Numbered from the stretch's first letter, positions 34,141 through 42,810 are shown. The stretch is 64,000 bases of DNA from Tabrizicola flagellatus (GCF_008271465.1 NZ_VMDU01000012.1:1-64000); one strand, 5' to 3'. Program-made: numbers and translations. Notes: generated by a model not told the origin, from the letters alone.

Positions 34141-34206
34141 TTTTCAGTTCCGTATGTTGAGATGGGTTCCAACGGTGCGGGGTCAACCACAACCGGGATG
34201 AAGGGA

Positions 34207-34722
34207 TCAGGCGGCTGCCTTCTCCTCGATGGTCGACAGGATGCTTGCGATGTTCGACGCAGGCGCACCAATGGCCCCGGCGATGTTCGACGCGGGCGCA
34301 CCGATGCACGACACGATCTGAGCGATGAGCTCTTCGCGCGACGGCATGGCGGCCACGGCCTTGACACCGGCCTGGTCCAGAACCGTGTCGCCCATCGCCC
34401 CGCCGATGATGACGAACTTGTCGTTCGTCTTGGCATAGGCCTCGCAGACCTTGGCCGCAGCCACGGGGTCTTCCGAGAAGGACAGCACGGTCATGCCCGT
34501 GAGCAGGTCAGCCATCTTCGCAGCGGGCTTCCCTTCCAGGGCGATCTTGGCGAGCGTGTTCTTGGCAACGCGAACGGACCCGCCCACTTCGCGAAGCTTC
34601 GCGCGCAGGTCCTGCATCTGTGCAACCGTCATCCCGGTGTAGTGGGCAACCACCACAACGCCAGAGCTTTCGAAGATCTGGCCGAGTTCTTCGACCACTT
34701 TCTCTTTCTGGGCTCTATCCAC
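34207..34722 (-). CDS. rplJ: 50S ribosomal protein L10 (GTG start)
   Basis: Stalk base protein carrying the L7/L12 dimers, 171 residues from a GTG at 34720-34722 ([20 protein letters not shown]). GGAG lies 7 nt upstream. The open frame to 34845 would translate the structured leader, giving a 41-residue head foreign to the family. [20 protein letters not shown] and [19 protein letters not shown] are typical. Autogenous control through the leader (34723-34945) is likely by analogy. Confidence 0.97.
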   Translation of the reverse strand: MDRAQKEKVVEELGQIFESSGVVVVAHYTGMTVAQMQDLRAKLREVGGSVRVAKNTLAKIALEGKPAAKMADLLTGMTVLSFSEDPVAAAKVCEAYAKTNDKFVIIGGAMGDTVLDQAGVKAVAAMPSREELIAQIVSCIGAPASNIAGAIGAPASNIASILSTIEEKAAA

Positions 34723-34945
34723 AGTTTCACTCCAAGGTTGGGGGTTTCCCCCCGGCTCATGTTTGCCCCCATCGCTGGGGGCGTCGGGTCCGCAACGGTT
34801 CCCGAGCCAAGACCGCCCGAAGGCGCCTTCAATCTCGTTCCCCATCTCGGGCAGGATTTATGGTGTTTGCGCACCACCCGCCGTCTCGGACAGAACCGGG
34901 CGTTTCCGCCCGGGTAGGCCCCTTCCCTCGCGGGTCGGGATTTCG
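34723..34945 (-). ncRNA. L10 leader-like structured RNA upstream of rplJ
   Basis: The 223-nt gap between rplA and rplJ has three short hairpins on the minus-strand transcript, each a perfect stem capped by a GNRA tetraloop. They are CCGGGCG-GAAA-CGCCCGG (34896-34913), GCCCCCA-GCGA-TGGGGGC (34765-34782) and GGGGG-GAAA-CCCCC (34740-34753). The last ends 6 nt before the rplJ ribosome site. L10-L7/L12 complexes bind such a leader to repress rplJL in other bacteria. Binding here is inferred. Confidence 0.65.
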
Positions 34946-35644
34946 TTACGCCTGGGTCGCCGAGGCGATGTCCACCGACACGCCCGGGCCCATGGTCGAG
35001 GACAGCGAGACCTTCTTCAGGTAGGTGCCCTTGGCGCCGGCCGGCTTGGCCTTCGACACCGCGTCCACGAAGGCGCGGATGTTCTGGGCCAGCTTCGCCT
35101 CGTCGAACGAGACCTTGCCGACGCCCGCGTGGATCACGCCGGCCTTCTCGACCTTGAACTGGACCTCGCCGCCCTTCGCGCCCTCGACGGCGGACTTCAC
35201 GTCCATCGTCACGGTGCCGACCTTCGGGTTCGGCATCAGGTTGCGCGGGCCGAGAATCTTGCCGAGGCGACCGACGAGCGGCATCATGTCCGGGGTCGCG
35301 ATGCAGCGGTCGAACTCGATCTTGCCCGACTGGATCGTCTCCATCAGGTCCTCGGCACCGACGATGTCGGCACCCGCGGCCCTGGCCTCATCGGCCTTGG
35401 CGCCGCGCGCGAAGACGGCGACGCGGACGGTCTTGCCGGTGCCGTTCGGAAGCGCGACCACACCGCGCACCATCTGGTCGGCATGACGCGGATCGACGCC
35501 CAGGTTCATCGCGATCTCGACGGTCTCGTCGAACTTGGCCGAAGCAGCCTGCTTGACCAGCTTGACGGCCTCCTCGACCGACAGGTTCGCCTTGCCCGCG
35601 AAAAGCTCGTTCGCCTTGGCGATACGTTTTGCAACTTTTGCCAT
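34946..35644 (-). CDS. rplA: 50S ribosomal protein L1
   Basis: L1-stalk protein moving deacylated tRNA through the E site. 232 residues. [24 protein letters not shown] sequence (seen as [20 protein letters not shown]) and [20 protein letters not shown] are present. It starts 5 nt after the rplK stop. In many bacteria L1 represses rplKA by binding the rplK leader; the 91-nt nusG-rplK gap is where such a site would be. Confidence 0.99.
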   Translation of the reverse strand: MAKVAKRIAKANELFAGKANLSVEEAVKLVKQAASAKFDETVEIAMNLGVDPRHADQMVRGVVALPNGTGKTVRVAVFARGAKADEARAAGADIVGAEDLMETIQSGKIEFDRCIATPDMMPLVGRLGKILGPRNLMPNPKVGTVTMDVKSAVEGAKGGEVQFKVEKAGVIHAGVGKVSFDEAKLAQNIRAFVDAVSKAKPAGAKGTYLKKVSLSSTMGPGVSVDIASATQA

Positions 35645-35649
35645 GGTTC

Positions 35650-36102
35650 TCAGCCCTTCACTTCGATGCCGCAGGACTTGGCCGAGCCAAGGATGATCTG
35701 CATCGCGGCCTCGATCGAGTTCGCGTTCAGGTCCTTCATCTTGGTTTCGGCGATCTTGCGCAGCTGGGCCGCGGTGATCGTGCCGGCGACTTCCCGACCG
35801 GGCTTCGTCGCGCCCTTCGAGCGCGAGCGCTTGCCGACCGGGGGCAGACCTGCGGCCTGCTTGATCAGGAACGAGGCCGGCGGCGTCTTCAGCTCCAGGC
35901 TGAACGACTTGTCCTGGTAGTAGGTGATGATGACCGGCGTGGGCGTGCCCGGCGGGATGTCGGCGGTCTTCGCGTTGAATTCCTTCACGAAGGCCATGAT
36001 GTTCAGCCCGCGCTGACCCAGCGCGGGGCCGACCGGCGGCGACGGGTTGGCCTGCTGGGCCTTCACTTGCAGCTTGAGGCTGCCGATAATCTTCTTGGCC
36101 AT
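35650..36102 (-). CDS. rplK: 50S ribosomal protein L11
   Basis: GTPase-centre protein of 150 residues. Two domains linked at [10 protein letters not shown]; the proline-rich [20 protein letters not shown] segment and the C-terminal rRNA-binding domain are intact. GAGGAG precedes the ATG. It follows nusG by 91 nt. Confidence 0.99.
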   Translation of the reverse strand: MAKKIIGSLKLQVKAQQANPSPPVGPALGQRGLNIMAFVKEFNAKTADIPPGTPTPVIITYYQDKSFSLELKTPPASFLIKQAAGLPPVGKRSRSKGATKPGREVAGTITAAQLRKIAETKMKDLNANSIEAAMQIILGSAKSCGIEVKG

Positions 36103-36193
36103 CTGGCCTTCTCCTCTGTCACTGCATCCGGAGATGCGGTTTAGTGGTCCGGTCCGTCACCCCCGAAAGGGCGCTCGCCTCCCACGCGCTTCC

Positions 36194-36727
36194 TCAGGCC
36201 CCTTTCGAGACCTGAGTGAATTCCAGTTCCACGGGCGTCGCCCGGCCGAAGATCGACACGGTGACCTTCAGGCGGCTGTGCGCCTCGTCCACATCCTCGA
36301 CCATGCCCGAGAAGCCCTCGAACGGGCCGTCCGTCACCTGCACCGTCTCGCCGATGTCGAAACGGATCAGGTTGCGCGGCGCCTCCTGGCCTTCCTCGAC
36401 CCGGTTCAGGATCGCGTTGACCTCGCTGTCGCGCATCGGCATCGGCTTGCCCTGGGGACCAAGGAAGCCGGTGACGCGGTTGATCGACGAGATCAGGTGA
36501 TAGCCGCGGTTCGACATTTCCATGTGCACCAGCACATAGCCCGGCATGAAGCGGCGTTCGGACGTGACCTTCTTGCCGCGGCGGACCTCGATCACCTCTT
36601 CGGTCGGCACCAGGACCTCGTCGATCTCGTCCTGCAGGCCGGCCTCGGCGACGGCGGTCTTGATCTGCTCGGCCACCTTCTTCTCGAAGTTCGAGAGAAC
36701 GCTCACCGAATACCAGCGCTTCGCCAT
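36194..36727 (-). CDS. nusG: Transcription termination/antitermination factor NusG
   Basis: Binds RNA polymerase and links it to Rho or to the ribosome via S10. 177 residues, with the NGN domain (RWYSVSVLSNFEKKVAEQIK to about residue 115) and the C-terminal KOW domain (GETVQVTDGPFEGFSGMVED, about 125-175). It follows secE by 155 nt. Confidence 0.99.
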   Translation of the reverse strand: MAKRWYSVSVLSNFEKKVAEQIKTAVAEAGLQDEIDEVLVPTEEVIEVRRGKKVTSERRFMPGYVLVHMEMSNRGYHLISSINRVTGFLGPQGKPMPMRDSEVNAILNRVEEGQEAPRNLIRFDIGETVQVTDGPFEGFSGMVEDVDEAHSRLKVTVSIFGRATPVELEFTQVSKGA

Positions 36728-36882
36728 CGTGCCTGCTTCCTTGCTGCCCGGGCCGTTCGGCCCATCTTCATCCTGTCCCGGAACAAAAAACAGCGCGCAC
36801 CCCGAATCGATGCGCGCCGGTGTCCCTTTGGTTGGCGCGGGGTCTATCCCCTGCCCGTCGCCTTTTCAAGAGGAAACCGGGG

Positions 36883-37074
36883 TCAGGCGCCGATGATGTA
36901 GCTCAGCGCCGTGCGGATCGCCAGATCGATCAAGCTGAAGAATGTCGCCGCCAGCGCAGACAGGATGAAGACCATGAGCGTGGTCAGCAGCACCTCGCGA
37001 CGCGTGGGCCAGACCACCTTTGCGATTTCGGCGCGCGTCTGCTGGAGAAACTGGAGCGGGTTCGTCGTGGACAT
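36883..37074 (-). CDS. secE: Protein translocase subunit SecE
   Basis: A 63-residue single-span SecE of the short form. The amphipathic segment QQTRAEIAKVVWPTRREVLL is followed by one membrane helix (TLMVFILSALAATFFSLIDL). The ATG at 37074 is chosen because it gives the family N-terminus; the open frame to 37212 runs through the promoter region. The ribosome site is weak (GGAA). It heads the secE-nusG-rplKAJL-rpoBC unit from a promoter candidate at 37102-37130. Confidence 0.97.
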   Translation of the reverse strand: MSTTNPLQFLQQTRAEIAKVVWPTRREVLLTTLMVFILSALAATFFSLIDLAIRTALSYIIGA

Positions 37075-37101
37075 GGGGATTCCGAGGCTAGGGTCCGGGC
37101 G

Positions 37102-37130
37102 GAGATACGGTCTTCGCCGCCGGATTTCAA
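37102..37130 (-). promoter_or_regulatory. Promoter candidate for secE-nusG
   Basis: On the minus strand, TTGAAA (37125-37130), a 17-bp spacer and TATCTC (37102-37107), about 28 nt upstream of the secE start. Confidence 0.65.
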
Positions 37131-37249
37131 GCGCGACCGGAAGGGGAGAAGATGGATGTCGACCGTCAGCCGGCCAGCCGGATGCCCGATCCGGCAGGCA
37201 GGCGCCCCGCACCGCTCGGTCCCAAGGGGTGCGAGGCTGTCGCGCTGCC

Positions 37250-37768
37250 TTACTTCAGGCGGCTGACGATGTCATCCGCGAAGGCATTCACCAGGCCGTT
37301 GTAGGCATCCGAAGTATCGGTCGAGAGCACCAGTGTCGTGCCTTCGGGCACGACCACGTTCGCACTCTGCAGCAAGACCGTCAGTTCGTAGCCGTCCGCA
37401 TTGCCGTGGTCGGTGTCGTCCACGATGGTCACCTGCCCCACCAGCACCGGGTCGCCCAGGTTCAGCGTGCGCTCGAAGGCGCTGGCCAGTTCGACTTCGC
37501 GGATGTCCACCTTGATCCGGGTACCGTCGATCCGGCCCTGGTCGTCCGGCGTGCCCCTCTCTGCTGCCAGCCGGTCGGCGACCCGCGCCGCGATGGCGTT
37601 CTCCAGATCGGCCTCGAGGTTCGCCCAGTATTCCGCTGCCTGTGCGTTGCCGATGGCTGAACCATCGACCATTGCATCGAGCTTCGCCACCTTGTCCACG
37701 GCGGCGGCAAGCGGAGTGCCAAGCCTGGCGATGAGCGCGGCGACTGCCGCCTTTCCTGCGTGACGCAT
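37250..37768 (-). CDS. Hypothetical protein between tRNA-Trp and secE
   Basis: A 172-residue protein I do not recognise. The N-terminal third (about 1-70) is alanine-rich and helical-looking, without a convincing signal peptide. The rest reads as a beta-rich domain (IDGTRIKVDIREVELASAFE, VLVGQVTIVDDTDHGNADGY, TTLVLSTDTSDAYNGL). GGAG lies 7 nt before the ATG, and the coding pattern (G/C in third positions) is that of a real gene. It interrupts the usual tRNA-Trp/secE junction and could be read from the tRNA promoter (37961-37989). Confidence 0.75.
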   Translation of the reverse strand: MRHAGKAAVAALIARLGTPLAAAVDKVAKLDAMVDGSAIGNAQAAEYWANLEADLENAIAARVADRLAAERGTPDDQGRIDGTRIKVDIREVELASAFERTLNLGDPVLVGQVTIVDDTDHGNADGYELTVLLQSANVVVPEGTTLVLSTDTSDAYNGLVNAFADDIVSRLK

Positions 37769-37873
37769 GAGATGTCTCCATGTCCTGTCTGATCAGGTCT
37801 GATGGAAACGGAACGTGCGCGACCCACCTGGGGTTTCCTCGCAAGTGCCGGCCGCGTCCTGTGATGGGAGGGA

Positions 37874-37949
37874 TGGCAGGGGCAGCAGGGCTCGAACCCG
37901 CGACCTACGGTTTTGGAGACCGTCGCTCTACCAGCTGAGCTATACCCCT
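37874..37949 (-). tRNA. trnW: tRNA-Trp (anticodon CCA)
   Basis: A 76-nt cloverleaf with encoded 3' CCA. The anticodon loop CTCCAAA gives CCA, the T loop is GGTTCGAGCC, and the acceptor stem AGGGGTA pairs with TGCCCCT, including one G-U pair. It lies upstream of secE in the transcription direction, the conserved tuf-trnW-secE neighbourhood, although 5 kb of accessory genes separate it from tuf2. Confidence 0.97.
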
Positions 37950-37960
37950 ACGCGGAGGCT

Positions 37961-37989
37961 GGGTTACGGCAGGCGACGCGGGAGGTCAA
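37961..37989 (-). promoter_or_regulatory. Promoter candidate for tRNA-Trp
   Basis: On the minus strand, TTGACC (37984-37989), a 17-bp spacer and TAACCC (37961-37966), 11 nt upstream of the mature tRNA end. Confidence 0.7.
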
Positions 37990-38028
37990 GGGATTCTCTC
38001 GCCGCGCTCCGGCCGTTTCCCCGCCGCC

Positions 38029-38679
38029 TCACCCCGACGGCCCCAACGCACGCAGGGCCTCCAGGTCGCCGGCCAGAAGCGCGGGCACGGCCGCCCGGAT
38101 CCGGTCGAGCGGCCAGTCCCACCACGCAAGGTCGAGCAGCAGCGCCACCGTCGCGGGCGCAAAGCGCGGGCGGACCGGTCGCGCGGGGTTTCCGGCGACG
38201 ATCGTGTAGGGATCCACGTCGCGGGCGACGACCGCACCGGCGCCGAGTATCGCGCCGCTGCCCACCCGGACGCCCGGCAGGACCAGCACGCCGTGCCCGA
38301 TCCAGACATCGTGTCCGATGAGCGTATCGGGCAGGCCGGTGAAGCTGTCCCGGTAGTCCGCGATGCCGGCGGGATCGAAGACCGGGAAGGGGAAGGTGGT
38401 CAGCCCGTCCATCGCATGGTTCGCCGAAGCGGTAATGAAGCGCGCACCATGTGCGATCTGGCAGAAGCGGCCGATCTCCAGCCGTTCCGGTGCGCCGGGA
38501 TAGAGATAGGGCGCAAGTCGGGCCGCCCAGTCGGCGGGCGGATCGAAATCATTGGCGTAGGTGAAATCGCCGATGCGGATGTTCGGATGGTCGATGACCT
38601 GGTTCAGATGGACCATGTTCGGCAGCGTTGCGCCGTTGGGCAGCACCACAGGGTGCCGAAGTGTCGGATCAAGAGGCAT
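38029..38679 (-). CDS. CatB-related O-acetyltransferase (hexapeptide repeat)
   Basis: A 216-residue left-handed beta-helix acetyltransferase of the xenobiotic acetyltransferase (CatB/Vat) type, using acetyl-CoA. SANHAMDG carries the family's catalytic-type histidine, and hexapeptide turns run through IGHDVWIGHGVLVLPGVRVG and GAILGAGAVVARDVDPYTIV with AGNPAR. The substrate is unknown; relatives acetylate chloramphenicol or streptogramins, but many chromosomal members do not confer resistance. It is divergent from the methyltransferase gene at 38875. Confidence 0.88.
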   Translation of the reverse strand: MPLDPTLRHPVVLPNGATLPNMVHLNQVIDHPNIRIGDFTYANDFDPPADWAARLAPYLYPGAPERLEIGRFCQIAHGARFITASANHAMDGLTTFPFPVFDPAGIADYRDSFTGLPDTLIGHDVWIGHGVLVLPGVRVGSGAILGAGAVVARDVDPYTIVAGNPARPVRPRFAPATVALLLDLAWWDWPLDRIRAAVPALLAGDLEALRALGPSG

Positions 38680-38874
38680 GTCAGGACCTTTCGGGAACGG
38701 TTCGGGGAACGGTTCAGCCTGTCAGGTCCATCGCAGCCTCCTCTTGCACCGCTTCAGCATAGCACGGCCCCGCCCGATTGCGAAGGCAGATCCTGCGACG
38801 CGGCGGCGAAGTCCTGCGCGGAGTGGTCTGGAACATGGACCCCGGTTTCCATAACCTGCAGCCGGGAGGAGCAC

Positions 38875-39726
38875 ATGCCGTCCGTGGCCGACATCGAGGC
38901 AGAGTTCGCGGCGCGGCCCTGGCGGGCCCTGTCTCCGGCCGATCTTGGCCCGGCGGCAGAGGTGCCCACCATGCTGACCCCCGAAGAGCGGCTGCTATAC
39001 CACTGGCTGGGGCGGCGGGTGCAGGGCGAGGGCGCGACGGTGGATCTTGGCGCCTATGCCGGGGGCTCGGCCGCGCTCCTGCTGTCCGGCCTTGCGCTTT
39101 CGGGCCGGAAATTCCACGTCCACAGCTACGACCGCTTCCGGTCGTCCCGCACCTTCTGGGCAAGGTTCATGCCCGACGAACCCCTTCCCGAGACCGACGA
39201 TGCCGACCTCCTGCCCGTGGTCCGACGCCATCTCGCCCCCTGGGAGGGGCATGTTACGCTGCACATAGGCGACATCGGCGAAAAGCGCTGGACCGGCGGG
39301 CCGATCGAGATCCTCTCGGTCGACGCGGCCAAGGGCGCGGCGATGGCCGACCATATCGCGGCCGAGTTCTTTCCCGCGCTGGTCCCGGGCCGGTCGATCC
39401 TGGTGCAGCAGGATTACCTCATGGCCGTGCAGCCCTGGCTTCCCGCGCAGATGGTGGCCCTGCGCGACTGCTTTGTGCCCCTTGCCCATGTGCCGCGGGT
39501 GGGCCTCGTGTTCCTGTCGGTGGGTGCGGTGACGTCCGCGGCGCTGGCATCCGCGCGGGTCGGGGAGCTGACCGACGGCAAGCTGATGCAAAGGGTGCGC
39601 GATGCGGCGGCCTGGCACGATGGAATGGTGCCGCGGGGCCGGTTCAAGGCCATGCTTGAACAGGTCAAGGCCAACCCTGGCGTGCGGCTTGGCTGGCAGA
39701 TGAAGCATGCGGCGAGACGGAAGTAG
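38875..39726 (+). CDS. Putative class I SAM-dependent methyltransferase
   Basis: A 283-residue cytoplasmic protein. TVDLGAYAGGSAALLLSGL (about 58-76) looks like motif I of a Rossmann-type methyltransferase, with further strands at VTLHIGDIGE and IEILSVDAAKG, similar in layout to the TylF/macrocin family. GGGAGGA lies 4-5 nt before the ATG; longer upstream frames lack this. The substrate is unknown. It converges on the GMC gene across a GC-rich hairpin (39766-39787). Confidence 0.7.
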   Translation: MPSVADIEAEFAARPWRALSPADLGPAAEVPTMLTPEERLLYHWLGRRVQGEGATVDLGAYAGGSAALLLSGLALSGRKFHVHSYDRFRSSRTFWARFMPDEPLPETDDADLLPVVRRHLAPWEGHVTLHIGDIGEKRWTGGPIEILSVDAAKGAAMADHIAAEFFPALVPGRSILVQQDYLMAVQPWLPAQMVALRDCFVPLAHVPRVGLVFLSVGAVTSAALASARVGELTDGKLMQRVRDAAAWHDGMVPRGRFKAMLEQVKANPGVRLGWQMKHAARRK

Positions 39727-39765
39727 GCGGGCGCCGCCTGGGGCACGGGCCCGCCCAATTTCCCC

Positions 39766-39787
39766 GGGCCGAGGGTGTCCCCGGCCC
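39766..39787. terminator. Hairpin between convergent genes
   Basis: A 9-bp stem with one mismatch (39766-39774 with 39779-39787) and a 4-nt loop, in the 71 nt between the methyltransferase stop and the GMC stop. No U-run; possibly a weak bidirectional terminator. Confidence 0.4.
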
Positions 39788-39797
39788 AAGACCAGTG

Positions 39798-41369
39798 TCA
39801 GATGTTGCCGGCGCTCATCTCGCGGGCGATGTGGTCGGCCTGGCGGATCGCCAGGGCGACGATGGTCAGCGTCGGGTTTTCCGCCGCGCCGGTGGTGAAC
39901 TGCGAGCCGTCCGACACGAAGAGGTTCGCGATGTCATGGGTCTGGCCCCACTTGTTCACCACGCCGTCCTTGGCCTTTTCCGACATCCGGTTGGTGCCGA
40001 GGTTGTGGGTGGATGGATAGGGCGGCGTCGGGAAGGCGCGGGTGGCCCCCACCGCCTCGTAGATCGCCATGCCCTGCTTGTAGGCGTGGTTGCGCATCGC
40101 GATGTCGTTCGGATGGTCGTCGAAGTTGACGTTGGCGACCGGCAGCCCGTACTGGTCCTTCACGTCCGACAGCGTGACGCCGTTCGTCAGCTGCGGCATG
40201 TCCTCGCCCACGATCCACATGCCGGCCATGTTCTCGTAATGGTCAAGCGCCGTGGTGAAGCCGCGGCCCCAGCCGCCGGGGTTGAGGAAGGCGGCCATGA
40301 ACGGGAGACCCAGCGACAGCGTCTCGAGTTCATAGCCCCCGACAAAGCCGCGCGACGGGTCGTGCCGCGCCTCGTCCTGGACGATCCCCGCCATGGTCGT
40401 GCCGCGCCACATGCGCACCGGCTTGTCGAAGATCGCATAGACCGACCCCGTGGTGTGGCGCATGTAGTTCTTGCCGACCATGCCGGACGAATTCGCCAGC
40501 CCGTCCGGGAACATGCTGGAGGCCGAGTTCAGCAGGAGCCGCGGGCTTTCGAACGAGTTGCCGGCGACGCAGACGATCCGCGCCTTCTGCATCTGCAGGT
40601 TGCCGTCCTTGTCGAAATACTCGACTCCGGTGACCTTCCCCGCCTCGTTGTGCAGGATGCGCGCGACATGGCTGCGCTCGCGCACTTCCAGGTTGCCCGT
40701 CGCCTCGCCCTCGGGGATGTCGGTATAGGCGGCCGACCACTTGGCCCCCCATTTGCAGCCCTGAAAGCAGAAGCCCGTCTGCTGGCAGGAGATCCGGTTG
40801 CCCGTCGCGTCCGAGGACTGGATCGCCATGCGGCCGGTGTGGACCTCCTTGTAGCCCAGGGCCTTCGCGCCCTTCTCGAAGACCAGGTAGTTGTTGTTCC
40901 CCGGCAGGCCCGGACGGTTGCCGGTGCGCGTCACGCCCAGCTTGTCCTCGGCCTTCTCGTACCAGGGCGCCATCTCGGCCGCGTCGATCGGCCAGTCCAG
41001 CAGGTTCGCCCCCTCGACCGCGCCATAGGTGGTCAGCGCCTTCCACTCGTGCTCCTGGAACCGGATCGAGGCGCCCGCCCAATGCGTCGTGGTGCCGCCC
41101 ACGGCCTTCACGATCCAGGCCGGCAGCGTCGCGAAGTCCTTGTGGACGCGCCAGGAGCCGCTGGTCGTCCGGGCGTCGAGCCAGGCCAGCTGGCCGAACG
41201 ACTCCCATTCGTCGTTGATGTAGTCCTCGGGCAGATAGCGCCCGCCGGCCTCCAGCGCGACGACCTTGACGCCCTTCTGCGCCAGTTCGTTGGCCAGCAC
41301 CCCGCCGCCCGCGCCGGTGCCGATGATGACGACCACCGAATCGTCGTTCAGGTCGAATTTCGCAACCAT
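39798..41369 (-). CDS. GMC-family oxidoreductase (gluconate-2-dehydrogenase-like flavoprotein)
   Basis: A 523-residue FAD enzyme likely oxidising a sugar, polyol or sugar acid. The nucleotide-binding motif VVIIGTGAGGGVLANELAQK (about 12-31) ends in the acidic VVALEAG. The C-terminal GMC signature (NLGTNRM, then LFVSDGSQFTTGAAENPTLT) carries the catalytic His/Asn region. GGGAGGG precedes the ATG. It starts 15 nt after its small subunit gene (41385-41906), whose Tat signal would carry the complex to the periplasm. No cytochrome c subunit gene is adjacent. Confidence 0.92.
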   Translation of the reverse strand: MVAKFDLNDDSVVVIIGTGAGGGVLANELAQKGVKVVALEAGGRYLPEDYINDEWESFGQLAWLDARTTSGSWRVHKDFATLPAWIVKAVGGTTTHWAGASIRFQEHEWKALTTYGAVEGANLLDWPIDAAEMAPWYEKAEDKLGVTRTGNRPGLPGNNNYLVFEKGAKALGYKEVHTGRMAIQSSDATGNRISCQQTGFCFQGCKWGAKWSAAYTDIPEGEATGNLEVRERSHVARILHNEAGKVTGVEYFDKDGNLQMQKARIVCVAGNSFESPRLLLNSASSMFPDGLANSSGMVGKNYMRHTTGSVYAIFDKPVRMWRGTTMAGIVQDEARHDPSRGFVGGYELETLSLGLPFMAAFLNPGGWGRGFTTALDHYENMAGMWIVGEDMPQLTNGVTLSDVKDQYGLPVANVNFDDHPNDIAMRNHAYKQGMAIYEAVGATRAFPTPPYPSTHNLGTNRMSEKAKDGVVNKWGQTHDIANLFVSDGSQFTTGAAENPTLTIVALAIRQADHIAREMSAGNI

Positions 41370-41384
41370 CTCAGCGGCCCTCCC

Positions 41385-41906
41385 TTACAGCCAGTCGATG
41401 TCGTTGAAGCCGCGCTCGATGTAGCCACCCTGGGAGAAGCTTTCCCCCTGGTAACCGAAGATCGGCCAGACCTCTTTCTGGTTGTAGAGCCCGGTCACCA
41501 GCCCGGCCCGGATCGTCTGGAAGAAGGGCGTGGTCTCGATGGACTGGAGAAGCTTCACGCGGTCCTCCTCCCAGCCCGCCGCGACATAGCTGTCGAAGCC
41601 GGCGGCCTTGGCGGCGGCATCCAGCGCCGCTACGCCCTCGGCCACGAAGTCCTTCTGCTCGGCGCTGTCATAGCCCTTGACGGCCACCGCGTAGAAACGG
41701 TCCGCCACCTGGTCATGCGGGTAGATGTCGCGCGCCATCTGCAGAAGCGTGGCCATCTGCTCGGGCGTGATCGTCGTCACCTCGACCGCCCAGGCGGCGT
41801 CGGGCGCGGCGATGAAGCCGGTCCCCACCACCGCAATCGTGCCGGCGGACAGGCCGCGAGACAGGAGCTGACGCCGGGTCAGCCCCCGAAGGTCATGTTT
41901 TGTCAT
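41385..41906 (-). CDS. Gluconate 2-dehydrogenase subunit 3 family protein (Tat-exported)
   Basis: Small (gamma) partner of the GMC flavoprotein, 173 residues from the ATG at 41906 (GGAGG upstream); the open frame to 42077 overlaps the VOC gene and is rejected. The twin-arginine signal LTRRQLLSRG (Arg11-Arg12) is followed by a hydrophobic stretch ending APDAAWA. In this family the subunit folds with the flavoprotein and delivers it, already carrying FAD, through Tat. It lies directly upstream of the flavoprotein in the same operon. Confidence 0.9.
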   Translation of the reverse strand: MTKHDLRGLTRRQLLSRGLSAGTIAVVGTGFIAAPDAAWAVEVTTITPEQMATLLQMARDIYPHDQVADRFYAVAVKGYDSAEQKDFVAEGVAALDAAAKAAGFDSYVAAGWEEDRVKLLQSIETTPFFQTIRAGLVTGLYNQKEVWPIFGYQGESFSQGGYIERGFNDIDWL

Positions 41907-41955
41907 GGTTTCCTCCCTGTTGTCTGGCCGGGCACTGGCCGCCTCCCCTCCTCCT

Positions 41956-42351
41956 CTAGAGGAAGCGGCCGCCCCGCTGGATGACCTCGATCTGGTAGCC
42001 ATCGGGGTCAGCGATGAAGAAGAACTTGGCGACCGGCGTGTCGCCATTGCGGAAGTCGACGACCTTGCGGGGGGCAAGCCCGGCGGCGGTCAGGCGGGCG
42101 TGCTCGGCCTCGACATCCGGCACGCTGACCGCGAGATGGCCGTAGCCGTCGCCCAGATTGTAGGCCTCGGTGCGGCCCTTGTTGACCGTCAGTTCCAGCT
42201 CGAAGCTCTGGTCGGCGTTCGACAGGTAGATCAGCGTGAAGCCGTCGAAATCCAGCCGGTCCGCGACCTTCAGCCCGAAGGCCGTGTCGTAGAACGCGAC
42301 CGAGCGCGCCTCGTCCAGCACGCGCACCATCGAATGAATCAGCTTGGCCAT
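41956..42351 (-). CDS. gloA: VOC-family protein, glyoxalase I-like
   Basis: A 131-residue single-domain lactoylglutathione-lyase-type protein. The four metal-ligand positions of glyoxalase I are present: His6, Glu53, His72 and Glu122. It would turn the methylglyoxal-glutathione hemithioacetal into S-lactoylglutathione. It lies 49 nt upstream of the dehydrogenase small subunit on the same strand, perhaps in one transcript. A related dioxygenase-type VOC function cannot be excluded. Confidence 0.85.
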   Translation of the reverse strand: MAKLIHSMVRVLDEARSVAFYDTAFGLKVADRLDFDGFTLIYLSNADQSFELELTVNKGRTEAYNLGDGYGHLAVSVPDVEAEHARLTAAGLAPRKVVDFRNGDTPVAKFFFIADPDGYQIEVIQRGGRFL

Positions 42352-42438
42352 CAGGTCCCCCGGCAGTTCCGTCTATCTGGTAAGATTAACGGACCAATTT
42401 CGGGGGCGGGTAGTACGGGAATACTACAGGCGGTTTTT

Positions 42439-42732
42439 CTACTCGGCCGCGAACCGGTCTTGCGGGACCTGATCCAGTTCGCCCAGGTGGATCATGCAGG
42501 CGCAGCGCAGCAGAGAGGTGAAGTTCGTCGCTTCGCCATGCTGCTCCAGCACCTCGGAATGCAGCTTGGACAGGAAGGCGGGTGTCGAGCAGCCGTCCTT
42601 TGCCGCCATCTGGTCGACGATCCCCCAGAAGGCGCGTTCCAGCCGGATGCTGGTGGATTGCCCGTTAAGCCGCAGGCGGCGAGTGACATATTCATAGCGG
42701 GCCGGGTCCTGCCCGGCGAACATCTGACACAT
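42439..42732 (-). CDS. Ribbon-helix-helix domain protein (RHH_4 type)
   Basis: A 97-residue small protein with the RHH_4 pattern: a beta strand with RRLRLNGQSTSIRLERAFWG, then two helices and a C-terminal SLLRCACMIHL. Such proteins are presumed DNA-binding regulators; the target is unknown. It lies 87 nt upstream of the VOC gene on the same strand, so it might regulate the VOC/GMC genes. Confidence 0.75.
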   Translation of the reverse strand: MCQMFAGQDPARYEYVTRRLRLNGQSTSIRLERAFWGIVDQMAAKDGCSTPAFLSKLHSEVLEQHGEATNFTSLLRCACMIHLGELDQVPQDRFAAE

Positions 42733-42810
42733 CGCTGGCCCCTCCCATGTGGTCAGAGGGTCAGTGTGGGACGTGTCGCGCGAATCGTCAAATCAAGCTT
42801 GCGGCCCAAG

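Noticed and set aside
37776-37806. CCTG...CAGG symmetry upstream of the unknown gene before secE, considered as a lux box
   Set aside because: The spacing of the CTG and CAG elements is 6 nt, not 10, so it does not fit the lux-box form.
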